A stretch of 64,000 nucleotides of DNA from NCBI RefSeq assembly GCF_009665255.1, contig NZ_CP035686.1:1302001-1366000 (forward strand), written 5' to 3'. Source of the DNA: Vibrio metoecus (GTDB lineage Bacteria; Pseudomonadota; Gammaproteobacteria; Enterobacterales; Vibrionaceae). The translations under genes and the position numbers were made by a program. Below the pieces are notes generated by a model. That model saw only the letters and a program-made list of their open reading frames with translations, made no database searches and was not told the origin of the DNA. Shown here piece by piece: positions 46,701 through 54,205 of this stretch (the stretch's first letter is position 1; every line of letters starts with the position of its first letter).

Positions 46701-47693
46701 AATTTCCGTATCACGCAGATTGCGTTTTGCCAGTGCATCGGCGGTATCGCGAATTTCGCGCTCACCGTTCATGAAGATCAGAATGTCGCCCAATCCTTCA
46801 TCGCACAGCTCATCCACAGCTTGGAAAATGCCTTCCAGTTGGTCGCGATCGCTTTCGCTGTCATCGTCCCCCGCTAGAGGACGATAGCGCACTTCCACCG
46901 GATAAGTACGGCCTGAGACTTCAATGATCGGCGCATTGCTAAAATGCTTCGAGAAGCGCTCAGGGTCGATGGTCGCCGAGGTGATGATGACTTTGAGATC
47001 AGGACGGCGCGGCAAAAGCTGCTTGAGATAGCCCAAGATAAAATCGATATTGAGACTGCGCTCATGCGCTTCATCGATAATGATGGTGTCGTACTGGTTA
47101 AGGAAACGATCGTTTTGGATCTCCGCCAGCAAGATACCGTCAGTCATCAATTTGATTTGGGTCTGATCAGAGATTTGGTCGGTAAAACGCACTTTGTAGC
47201 CAACAAAGCCACCGAGTTCGGTTTCCATCTCTTCAGCAATGCGGTTTGCCACTGAGCGCGCAGCAAGACGGCGCGGCTGAGTATGGCCAATCAAACCGTA
47301 TTTACCACGGCCTAATTCTGCGCAAATTTTCGGTAGCTGAGTGGTTTTGCCTGAACCGGTTTCACCGGCCACAATCACCACTTGATGATGAGCAATCGCC
47401 AGTGCAATATCATCGCGCTTTTGGCTAACCGGTAGCAGTGCGGGATACTCGATTTTTGGCATTTGTTGCTTGCGCTGCTCCACCACCATCATGGATTGAG
47501 CAATATCGAGCGCGATTTCGTCAAATACCGCGTTGCGTGCCAATTCATTTTTGATTTTGCTGGCACCATCAATGCGTTTACTGAAACGAAAACGATCTTT
47601 GATCAGGCACTCTCCGAGCGCCTTTTTTAAACTGGCAGCGCTATTGGCTTTTGGCTGAGCTGCCGAATCGGGTGTGGGCTGTGACGAAGTCAA
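43764..47693 (-). CDS. hrpA: ATP-dependent RNA helicase HrpA (DEAH box)
   Basis: About 1309 residues. Motifs are I (GETGSGKTTQL), Ia (TQPRRLAARS), II (DEAH in IIIDEAHERSLN), III (SATID) and VI (QRKGRCGRTEEG). HA2 and OB-fold regions and the long C-terminal DUF3418 part follow, as in E. coli HrpA (1300 residues). It rescues stalled or collided ribosomes in E. coli (established). I prefer the TTG at 47693 (after AATAGGAAATGC); a GTG at 47741 would add 16 residues and lacks a ribosome site. Confidence 0.93.
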   Translation of the reverse strand: MTSSQPTPDSAAQPKANSAASLKKALGECLIKDRFRFSKRIDGASKIKNELARNAVFDEIALDIAQSMMVVEQRKQQMPKIEYPALLPVSQKRDDIALAIAHHQVVIVAGETGSGKTTQLPKICAELGRGKYGLIGHTQPRRLAARSVANRIAEEMETELGGFVGYKVRFTDQISDQTQIKLMTDGILLAEIQNDRFLNQYDTIIIDEAHERSLNIDFILGYLKQLLPRRPDLKVIITSATIDPERFSKHFSNAPIIEVSGRTYPVEVRYRPLAGDDDSESDRDQLEGIFQAVDELCDEGLGDILIFMNGEREIRDTADALAKRNLRDTEIVPLYARLSAGEQNKIFQPHAGRRIVLATNVAETSLTVPGIKYVIDPGTARISRYSYRTKVQRLPIEPVSQASANQRKGRCGRTEEGICIRLYSEEDFLSRPEFTDPEILRTNLASVILQMTALGLGDIEAFPFVEAPDKRNVQDGVRLLEELGAINDQIKDPKKRLTESGKQLARLPIDPRLARMVLEASKFGCLKEVMIIASALSIQDPRERPSDKQQASDEKHRRFNHEDSDFLTLVNLWHYIGQQQKALTSNQFRRQCKLDYLNYLRVREWQDVYTQLHQSTREMGFKLNDEPGSYHAVHSAILVGLLSHIGMKDQEKNEYNGARNARFNIFPASGLFKKQPKWVMSAELVETSKLWARVVAKIEPDWIEPLAKHLIKRSYSEPHWSKKNAAVMAYEKVMLYGIPIVPKRLVNYGNIDPVLSREIFIRSALVEGDWETKHAFFKQNRALLAEVEELEHKSRRRDILVDDEELFQFYDQRVGTEVVSGRHFDAWWKTASRKTPDLLSFEKEMLFKGDASHITDLDYPNFWHQGNLKLKLSYQFEPGENSDGVTVHIPLPILNQVEPHGFDWQIPGLRHELVVSLIKLLPKTLRKNFVPAPNYADAFLARVTPFEMPLLDAMEKELRRMTGVTVLREDWKLDQLPAHLKITYRAVDHRNRKLNESCDLHELKESLKEKVQETLSQVADDDIEQRDLHTWSFGELPKVYQQKRGGFEVRAYPALVDKKDSVEIKLFETEQEQLSAMRAGQRRLILLNVPSPIKYLHANLPNKSKLGLYFNPYGKVLDLIDDCIACGVDKLIEERGGMVWEPQAFEALKEHVRAELGDTVVEIAKQVETILTTAYNINKRLKGKVDFTMAFALSDVKAQIEGLIFSGFATECGWKRLPDILRYMRAIERRMEKLPTDPNKDRLHMLKIESVANKYKELLNKIPKGMAIPDNVREIRWMLEELRVSYFAQQLGTPYPVSDKRIINAIDAC

Positions 47694-47894
47694 AGCATTT
47701 CCTATTGTTATCTTTCCAAAAAACTGCGCGGATTGTACCACAGAGTTTTAGCAACACGCCCATGATCCCACGCTTTAGCCACTGTTACCTGTCTACAGAA
47801 ACAGCAATTGCTGTGCTTGAAATCAAAAGATGCTTCGTTTTCAGCGCAATTGGCCGCTAAAATAAAGACAGAACCTTAAGGAAACGAAGCGATT

Positions 47895-48245
47895 GTGAAA
47901 GCCTCTGAACTGAAAACGATTTTAAACCAGCTCCCCGATGACCTTGATCCCGACGTGGTGATGGGTGAAGTGTGGCTTCCAGAACGCTTAATTGAAGCGC
48001 AGCTTGATGACGACATGCTGTTTCTCACCTTTGATAACGCGCCGGAAGAAGGGGAAGGCGAAGAGGAAGGTCGCGGCTTTGTGGAACATGAGATGGAATT
48101 GATCCGCTCACAGCTCATGACGATTTTGGCTGAGGACAGCGGCCCCAAAACCAAAGCCGAAGCACTACTCGCGTTGATTACTCTTGCCCACGAACGCACT
48201 AGCTCAGAATTTATCGAAATTTTAGGTTCCATGTTTGAAGAGTAA
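47895..48245 (+). CDS. Conserved acidic cytosolic protein of unknown function
   Basis: 116 residues from a GTG preceded by AAGGA at 47878. No membrane helix or signal. An acidic stretch (EEGEGEEEG) lies at about residues 51-59 and a helical C-terminus (KTKAEALLALITLAHERTS). No family recognised. It lies head-to-head with hrpA and 52 bases before a TerB-like gene, so the two small genes may share a transcript. Confidence 0.75.
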   Translation: MKASELKTILNQLPDDLDPDVVMGEVWLPERLIEAQLDDDMLFLTFDNAPEEGEGEEEGRGFVEHEMELIRSQLMTILAEDSGPKTKAEALLALITLAHERTSSEFIEILGSMFEE

Positions 48246-48297
48246 GGTTCAAGACCTCATTCTTTAGTGACATCTTTCTACAATCTAAGGCTTGCCA

Positions 48298-48756
48298 ATG
48301 TTTAATGCGATCACTTCACTATTCAAGCAACTGCTTGATGGCCAAGACTTAGCCAAAAATTCAGCCACTCCAGAGCTTGCGATAGCCTGTCTGCTCACCG
48401 AGGTGGCGGGGGCCGATCACCAAATTTCGCAACCTGAGCAGCAAGCCAAATCCACTCTTCTAAAGCATCTATTAAATATGACGGATGAAGAAGCACTAGC
48501 TTTACTGGAACGTGCTGAGCAACAGGTGAAACAGTCTGCGTCTTTGTACGACTTTACTTCCCAGCTACGTACGCTCACCCAAGAGCAGCGGTTTGAGCTG
48601 ATCCAAGCCATGTGGGAAGTCGCTAATGCGGATGGCGTGATTGATCCACTCGAAGATGCGGTGATTCGCAAGGCCGCTGAGCTGCTGTATGTCGACCACA
48701 GCCAGTTTATTCGCGCCAAACTGATGGCCGCAGACAAAAATCAATCACCAGAATAA
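48298..48756 (+). CDS. TerB-family protein
   Basis: 152 residues, all-helical. The TerB core is about 25-150: LLTEVAGADHQISQPEQQ and the repeat-like MWEVANADGVIDPLEDAVIRKA, with acidic loop residues that bind metal in TerB folds. Start ATG 48298 follows AAGG. TerB-like domains occur in tellurite-stress and DnaJ-like proteins; no ter operon is present here, so the role is unclear. Confidence 0.85.
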   Translation: MFNAITSLFKQLLDGQDLAKNSATPELAIACLLTEVAGADHQISQPEQQAKSTLLKHLLNMTDEEALALLERAEQQVKQSASLYDFTSQLRTLTQEQRFELIQAMWEVANADGVIDPLEDAVIRKAAELLYVDHSQFIRAKLMAADKNQSPE

Positions 48757-48801
48757 CGCGCGTGTTATCTCCTCCCACGCCTTCCCTTTTTCTGAAAGAC
48801 A

Positions 48802-48826
48802 AAAAGCGCGAAATTCGCGCTTTTGA
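48802..48826 (+). terminator. Terminator after the TerB-like gene
   Basis: AAAAGCGCG-AAATT-CGCGCTTTT, 46 bases past the stop. The following stretch to 49037 shows no supported gene. Confidence 0.75.
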
Positions 48827-49037
48827 ACTTGGGCTTTCTCTAGGATTTTTTGTCTAAAAAGTCGCTAGAGTGGTGGTGTCATTCGCCAATAGAGCATCAC
48901 AGCGATACAACTTAGAGCATTCACCAGCCAACAGACGTAGAGTGTATTTTCCATTCTTGTACTCGGCTTTGTGGACAACCATACAAAAGCCTAGAACAAG
49001 ATCCAAATTGTTGCATAACAATTTGCTGAGTATCACA

Positions 49038-49568
49038 TTACAGCATGGTTAACGCTAACTTTGCCAAGTTGTAGGCATCGACATAGCCTGAGTGCTGACG
49101 CCCTTCCCATTCAATACCTTGCGATTCTTGAGCCGCGCGATGACCAATGCGTTTGTCTTTCAAACGATGTTGAATGCGGTACAAAGTGGCGAGATTAAGA
49201 AATTCTTGAAAAGGTACTGGAATGCCTTTTTCTTGGCACTCGTTGATCAAAATACGATCATCGCGTCCCCAAGAGGCATAAATCTTATTTGAGCCGCCAA
49301 AGTTTTTAACCATAGATTGCAGGACTTCGGCCAACGGGCGGCCTTGCTTCTCTATTTTGCGCGGTGTAATTCCGGTGAGTTCAGCACAAAACAGTGAAAT
49401 TTCATCATGTTCTGGCTTAACGAAATATTGTGCACGCTTGACGATTTCTCCCGCCGCGAGATCGATTTCTGCCAATCCAACCTCAATGATTTCGCCCGTG
49501 GTTCCCACTCCGTTTTCGTTCCAACAACACATTTCTAAATCGAAGCACACAACACGGTTGTAATTCAT
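49038..49568 (-). CDS. DEDDh 3'-5' exonuclease (KapD/ERI-1-like)
   Basis: 176-residue single-domain nuclease. Exo I is CFDLEMCCW (Asp and Glu), Exo II lies in SWGRDDRILI, and Exo III is RQHSGYVDAYNLAKL with the His and Asp of the DEDDh class. The order and length fit stand-alone KapD/ERI-1-type exonucleases. It starts 18 bases after the stop of a diguanylate cyclase gene, so both are probably on one transcript. Nucleic-acid target unknown. Confidence 0.88.
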   Translation of the reverse strand: MNYNRVVCFDLEMCCWNENGVGTTGEIIEVGLAEIDLAAGEIVKRAQYFVKPEHDEISLFCAELTGITPRKIEKQGRPLAEVLQSMVKNFGGSNKIYASWGRDDRILINECQEKGIPVPFQEFLNLATLYRIQHRLKDKRIGHRAAQESQGIEWEGRQHSGYVDAYNLAKLALTML

Positions 49569-49586
49569 TCTTGGCTCTTTCTCTGC

Positions 49587-51170
49587 TTACATAAAGTCGA
49601 ACATCCTACCTGAATTCACAGGATAATTCGATTCCACCTTGCTGCATCGCTCAGCAATCGACACTCGATTACGCCCTTTTGACTTACTTTGATACAGCTG
49701 ATTATCCACACTTTGCAAAATTTCAGGCTCGGTGTACTGACAGTTAGTGCTCGCCCCAATACTGATGGTTAATGCCAGTTGCACTTCATCGCTAGCGATA
49801 AAGGGGCTGTTTTCAACCGATTGACGAATACCTTCCAAATATTCAACGAGCTCATTTCTTTCCGTCAATGAAGATAGAATGGCAAATTCATCCCCTCCGA
49901 GGCGCACAAAAGTATCGGATTCCATCAAAATTTTTTGCACGGTAAACACCACATGTTGTAAGGCATGATCGCCAGCTAAATGGCCATAGGTGTCATTAAT
50001 TTCTTTAAAATGGTCAATATCAAATGAGATCAATGTAAACGCTTGTTCCTCATCCAGCATACGGCAAAGCTGTCGGCTAAAATAACGCCTGTTATAGATC
50101 CCCGTCAGGCTGTCATGTTCAACAAGGTAACGTAACTCTGCAGTACGATCTTCTATCATCGCCGTTAGACGTTGCTGCTCTTCTATCTGCATGCGCATGA
50201 TGTAACTGAGCAGGAATGAAATAATCATGCCTCCTAGACCTAATCCCAATAACGCCCACTGATCACTGTGGTTGAGTGAATCACGTAGAGCAAATTGCAC
50301 CATCCAGTCACGGTTCGGTAACACGAGTTTGCGTTCTATCTGCAATCCTTCATGCTTTATCCATCCGGGGCTTTGGTAAAGAATTGGGCTGTCGTCCGAA
50401 TCAAATCCGGTATCCATCACCCGCATATCGAGGTCTTGTTCCACCGCGCTCATTTGTACAAGATTATCGAAATAGGTAGATAGACGAACCACCCCCACCA
50501 TCACACCAATGAGAGTGCGGCCATTTTCAGCAGAGAAAACCGGGTGATAGACCAACAAACCATCTTTGGTAATCGACTTATCAATACCATCCTGCAGAAG
50601 ACGAACTTTATCGGACACATTAGGTCGGCGATTAGTGACAATGTCACCCAATATCCGCTTAAAGCGTTCACGTTCAGAGAAAAATCCCAATAAGGCTCGA
50701 TTGGTATGATTGAGCGGATACACATCGGCTAAAACAAATTTCGCGTCTTCAGTCTGACCAAAACCATATTGAATCTGACCATTTTGCGGAATCGTAAATA
50801 GCTTAAAATCCGTAAATCGCTGCTGCATGAGTTTCGTGAAGGTATCGACATCTCCGGCCTCAACCTTGACCATCCACTCTAAGGTAATTAGGCTTCTTGA
50901 CCCTTTGAGGGTTTCTGCCGCGAAAGTATGAAAGCGTTCCCAATCATCACTGGTACTTGAGTGGAAAAAATTAGCCGCAGAGCCAATAAAGTTAATATCA
51001 CTGTCAACAAACTGCTGGAGCGCCATAGTTTGTCGATCGGCAAGGTTCTCCAACATAGTACGGTTATGGCGTACCTGCAGTGAATACGCAGTATAGACCA
51101 CGAAACTCGTCAACAATAAACCACTAACCAGAACGAGCAAAGGTGCGAATTCACGGAAAAATTTGAGCAT
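49587..51170 (-). CDS. CHASE-domain diguanylate cyclase (CdgM-like)
   Basis: 527 residues. TM1 (LLVLVSGLLLTSFVVYTAYS) is followed by a periplasmic CHASE sensor (about 35-270; FVDSDINFIGSAANFF, LLGFFSERERFKRILG), TM2 (WALLGLGLGGMIISFLLSYIM) and GGDEF (about 345-505; RLGGDEFAIL). The catalytic motif is intact. The inhibitory I-site is not: ESD precedes the loop where RxxD is expected. By position it matches VC1376 (CdgM) as I remember. Strong ribosome site AGAGGTGA. Confidence 0.9.
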   Translation of the reverse strand: MLKFFREFAPLLVLVSGLLLTSFVVYTAYSLQVRHNRTMLENLADRQTMALQQFVDSDINFIGSAANFFHSSTSDDWERFHTFAAETLKGSRSLITLEWMVKVEAGDVDTFTKLMQQRFTDFKLFTIPQNGQIQYGFGQTEDAKFVLADVYPLNHTNRALLGFFSERERFKRILGDIVTNRRPNVSDKVRLLQDGIDKSITKDGLLVYHPVFSAENGRTLIGVMVGVVRLSTYFDNLVQMSAVEQDLDMRVMDTGFDSDDSPILYQSPGWIKHEGLQIERKLVLPNRDWMVQFALRDSLNHSDQWALLGLGLGGMIISFLLSYIMRMQIEEQQRLTAMIEDRTAELRYLVEHDSLTGIYNRRYFSRQLCRMLDEEQAFTLISFDIDHFKEINDTYGHLAGDHALQHVVFTVQKILMESDTFVRLGGDEFAILSSLTERNELVEYLEGIRQSVENSPFIASDEVQLALTISIGASTNCQYTEPEILQSVDNQLYQSKSKGRNRVSIAERCSKVESNYPVNSGRMFDFM

Positions 51171-51437
51171 TCACCTCTTCCTTATCTTTGACTGTCTTAG
51201 ACATTGCATTTCATAGCGATATCGAGAAGTTATGCGATATATCCATACCCATACTGTATTCAGACCAAAACTTTCAAGTCATTTATCAATAACAAGCTAA
51301 CAAATCGGTCGTTTAGTCACAAAAAACCAAAACACCCTCACTCCAAACAGACAAAAAAACACACGGATCATCGCTCAAAAAGCCACCAAACAAACCGTCA
51401 AGCCGTGTTCAAGCTGGGATTCTCTGCTTGCTTTGTC

Positions 51438-51466
51438 CTTGAATATGGTACTATCCGCCCCCATTT
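51438..51466 (+). promoter_or_regulatory. Sigma-32 (heat-shock) promoter of the DUF2760-Hsp70 operon
   Basis: CTTGAA (51438-51443), a 15-base spacer, and CCCCATTT (51459-51466) match the RpoH consensus CTTGAA-N13-17-CCCCATNT. It points rightward, with a leader of about 140 bases to the first gene at 51613. The rest of 51171-51612 holds no gene; its left part is A/C-rich and includes the cdgM upstream region. Confidence 0.8.
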
Positions 51467-51612
51467 TGAGCTTAGTCTATAACGCCGCCTTGGGGAATGT
51501 GCAGTAGTCTCACCGAGAAAATCATACTCAGTGTGACCTTGTTGCAAAAACCTTCCTACAGAGCGTAAAACTTGCTGTGCTTACGCACACAGTCTGCCAA
51601 AGAGAATTCACG

Positions 51613-52245
51613 ATGAATATCGACTTAAACCTGATCCCAACCACTTTTGATATGCTCCATGCGGGGCTAGCGGCTTCCTCTCTCCTGTTATTGATTATTG
51701 CTGTTGCTCGCAAAGGCAAAGTCACAGAAAAAATCGTAGAAAAACCGATCGAAAAAATTGTGACGGTTGAAAAGCCTGTAGAAAAAATTGTCGAAGTGGA
51801 AAAGATCATTGAAGTTGAGAAAGTGGTGGAAAAAGTCGTTGAGGTGGAATCCAAACTCGCGACCGCCTCGACCGATTCAGCACTGCAACTTTTGGCGCTG
51901 CTGCAAAAAGAAGCTCGCCTGATTGACTTCTTACAAGAAGAAGTCAGCCAATTTTCTGATGAAGAAGTGGGCGCAGCCGCTCGCGTGATTCATAGCGGAG
52001 GCCAAAAAGTGCTGCGTGAGTATCTCACTCTATCGCCAATTCGTAGCGAACAAGAAGAGAGCCGAATTAGTGTTGAAGCAGGCTTCAATGCGCAAGAAAT
52101 TCGCCTGACAGGACAAGTTACTGGCCAAGCACCATTCGTTGGCACTCTGATCCACAAAGGTTGGCGCGCGGATTCCATCACCCTGCCAAAACTGGCTGAC
52201 AATTACGATACCTCGATTCTGGCTCCTGCGGAGGTAGAACTGTAA
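51613..52245 (+). CDS. DUF2760-type membrane protein with Val-Glu-Lys repeats
   Basis: 210 residues. One membrane helix (LHAGLAASSLLLLIIAVA, about 15-32) is followed by a charged repeat (residues about 39-79) built of units such as EKIVEKP, VEKPVEKIVEVEK and VEKVVEKVVEVE, probably an extended or coiled linker. The DUF2760-like domain covers about 85-210 (LLALLQKEARLIDFLQEEVSQ; HKGWRADSITLPKL). Its stop overlaps the next ATG (TAATG). The strict linkage to an Hsp70-like gene suggests it is the partner or membrane anchor. Function unknown. Confidence 0.85.
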   Translation: MNIDLNLIPTTFDMLHAGLAASSLLLLIIAVARKGKVTEKIVEKPIEKIVTVEKPVEKIVEVEKIIEVEKVVEKVVEVESKLATASTDSALQLLALLQKEARLIDFLQEEVSQFSDEEVGAAARVIHSGGQKVLREYLTLSPIRSEQEESRISVEAGFNAQEIRLTGQVTGQAPFVGTLIHKGWRADSITLPKLADNYDTSILAPAEVEL

Positions 52246-54146
52246 TGGAGATGCCAATTCATTCAGCCAAATACAGTGTAGGCATCGACCTTGGTACTAC
52301 CCACTGCGTACTCGCTTATCAAGATGTACAAAGTGAAGAGAGCCGTGTTGAAGTGATGTCGATTGCGCAAATGACGGCGCCGGGCACAGTAGAAAACCTC
52401 AACCAGCTTGGTTCTTTCGTCTATCAGCCGCATGAACATGAAATGGCTGCCGCTTCACGCCGTTTGCCTTGGAGCACTGAACCGTCCGCATTAGTAGGCG
52501 CGATTGCGCGTAATTTGGGCTCAAAAACACCGATTCGTTTAGTCGCAAGCGCCAAATCATGGTTATGCCATGCGGGCGTTAATCGTCGCGAAGCCTTTTT
52601 GCCATCGGGCAGCCCTGAAGATGTCAGCAAAATTTCCCCACTGCGTGCCACTGAGCTTTATTTAGAGCACTTGCAAGCGGCATGGGATCACGCCCATCCT
52701 GATGCCCCATTGGCTGAGCAAGATGTCACGATTACCGTTCCTGCTTCGTTTGATCCTGCCGCCCGTGATTTAACCGCAGAAGCGGCGCGCAATGTCGGTT
52801 TACAGCAATTAACGTTGCTGGAAGAGCCACAAGCGGCACTCTACAGCTGGATTGATAACCGCCATGAGCAATGGCGCAATGAAGTAAACGTAGGCGATGT
52901 AGTCTTAGTGATCGATATCGGTGGTGGCACCACTGACCTTTCACTGGTCGAAGTGACCGAAGAAGAAGGTAACCTTGCCCTCAAACGTATTGCCGTTGGC
53001 GAACATATTCTGCTCGGTGGCGATAACATGGATCTCGCCCTCGCCTATCGTCTGAAAATGAAATTGGCGCAAGAAGGTAAAGAGCTGCAAATGTGGCAAG
53101 TGCAAGCCATGACGCACGCTTGTCGTGATGCGAAAGAAGCACTACTCAGCCAACCGGATTTGGCCGCAGTACCAATCGTGGTACCAAGCCGTGGTTCTAA
53201 ACTGCTCGGCGCAACACTGAAAACCGAGCTGACTCGTGAAGAAGTGCAGCAAACGCTGGTCGATGGTTTCTTCCCAGCAGTTTCTATCAACGAGCATCCA
53301 CAACAAAAAATGCGCGGAGCTTTGACTCAAATGAGTTTGCCTTACGCGCACGATGCCGGCATTACTCGCCACATCGCAGCATTTTTAAGCAAGCAAGCGA
53401 ATGCTCAAGGTCAGAACCACGCAGAAAGCATGCCTTTCGCGATGGCAGGAATTCCGGGCATGGCCGCTCCACAAGCCGATTTCATTAAGCCAAGTGCTAT
53501 TTTGCTAAACGGTGGCGTGCTGAAATCCACTTTGCTTGCCGACCGTTTGCTAGAAACCATTAATGCTTGGCTAACTCAGGCCAATGCGGCGCCTGCCAAA
53601 CTCCTAGCCGGAGTGGATTTGGATCTGGCAGTAGCACGTGGCGCGGCTTACTACGGCGTTGTGCGTCAAGGTCAAGGTGTACGCATCCGTGGTGGTATAG
53701 CTTCGGCTTACTATGTCGGGATTGAAAGTGCGATGCCAGCCATTCCGGGCATGTCACCGCCGATGGAAGCACTCTGTGTTGCTCCATTTGGTATGGAAGA
53801 AGGCTCAAGCGCGCAAGTCGCAGATCGCCAGTTTGGCCTAGTGATTGGTGAGCCTGTGCACTTCCAATTCTATGGTTCAACCGTACGCCGTGATGATGTC
53901 GCGGGTACTCACCTTGTCGATTGGGGCAATGATGAACTAGAAGATCTGCCCACCATTCAGATCACCTTGCCTGCTTCTGAAGGTCGCCGTGCAGGTGAAG
54001 TGGTTCCGGTTACGCTGGCATCACGTGTTACGGAAGTCGGTACGCTCTATCTCGAAGCGATCGCCGCCGATAATGGTCAGAAATGGCATGTGGAATTTGA
54101 TGTGCGTGACAACCCACAAGACGAGCCTGCACCACAGCAACATTAG
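52245..54146 (+). CDS. Hsp70-like protein (DnaK-related)
   Basis: 633 residues with an Hsp70 nucleotide-binding fold: phosphate-1 YSVGIDLGTTHCVLAY, phosphate-2 VLVIDIGGGTTDLSLVE (about 222-238), GGDNMD and the adenosine motif region ILLNGGVLKS. The C-terminal 150 residues form a beta-rich domain, but the helical lid and EEVD-like tail of DnaK are absent. Translationally coupled to the DUF2760 gene by TAATG and followed by a second Hsp70-like gene. Likely a specialised chaperone or scaffold ATPase. Confidence 0.92.
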   Translation: MEMPIHSAKYSVGIDLGTTHCVLAYQDVQSEESRVEVMSIAQMTAPGTVENLNQLGSFVYQPHEHEMAAASRRLPWSTEPSALVGAIARNLGSKTPIRLVASAKSWLCHAGVNRREAFLPSGSPEDVSKISPLRATELYLEHLQAAWDHAHPDAPLAEQDVTITVPASFDPAARDLTAEAARNVGLQQLTLLEEPQAALYSWIDNRHEQWRNEVNVGDVVLVIDIGGGTTDLSLVEVTEEEGNLALKRIAVGEHILLGGDNMDLALAYRLKMKLAQEGKELQMWQVQAMTHACRDAKEALLSQPDLAAVPIVVPSRGSKLLGATLKTELTREEVQQTLVDGFFPAVSINEHPQQKMRGALTQMSLPYAHDAGITRHIAAFLSKQANAQGQNHAESMPFAMAGIPGMAAPQADFIKPSAILLNGGVLKSTLLADRLLETINAWLTQANAAPAKLLAGVDLDLAVARGAAYYGVVRQGQGVRIRGGIASAYYVGIESAMPAIPGMSPPMEALCVAPFGMEEGSSAQVADRQFGLVIGEPVHFQFYGSTVRRDDVAGTHLVDWGNDELEDLPTIQITLPASEGRRAGEVVPVTLASRVTEVGTLYLEAIAADNGQKWHVEFDVRDNPQDEPAPQQH

Positions 54147-54155
54147 AAAGACTAC

Positions 54156-54179
54156 AGCGGCATCCTTCGGGGTGCCGCT
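54156..54179 (+). other. UUCG-loop hairpin between the two Hsp70-like genes
   Basis: AGCGGCATCC-TTCG-GGGTGCCGCT, a 10-bp stem with one G-U-type pair. No T-run follows. It could stabilise the upstream message or act as a partial attenuator. Confidence 0.6.
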
Positions 54180-54205
54180 TATCCTTTATGAATACGAGGT
54201 ATAGC

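Noticed and set aside
48854..49052. Two overlapping 60-codon frames on opposite strands after the TerB-like gene
   Set aside because: Mutual shadows with no ribosome site and no conserved-looking composition.
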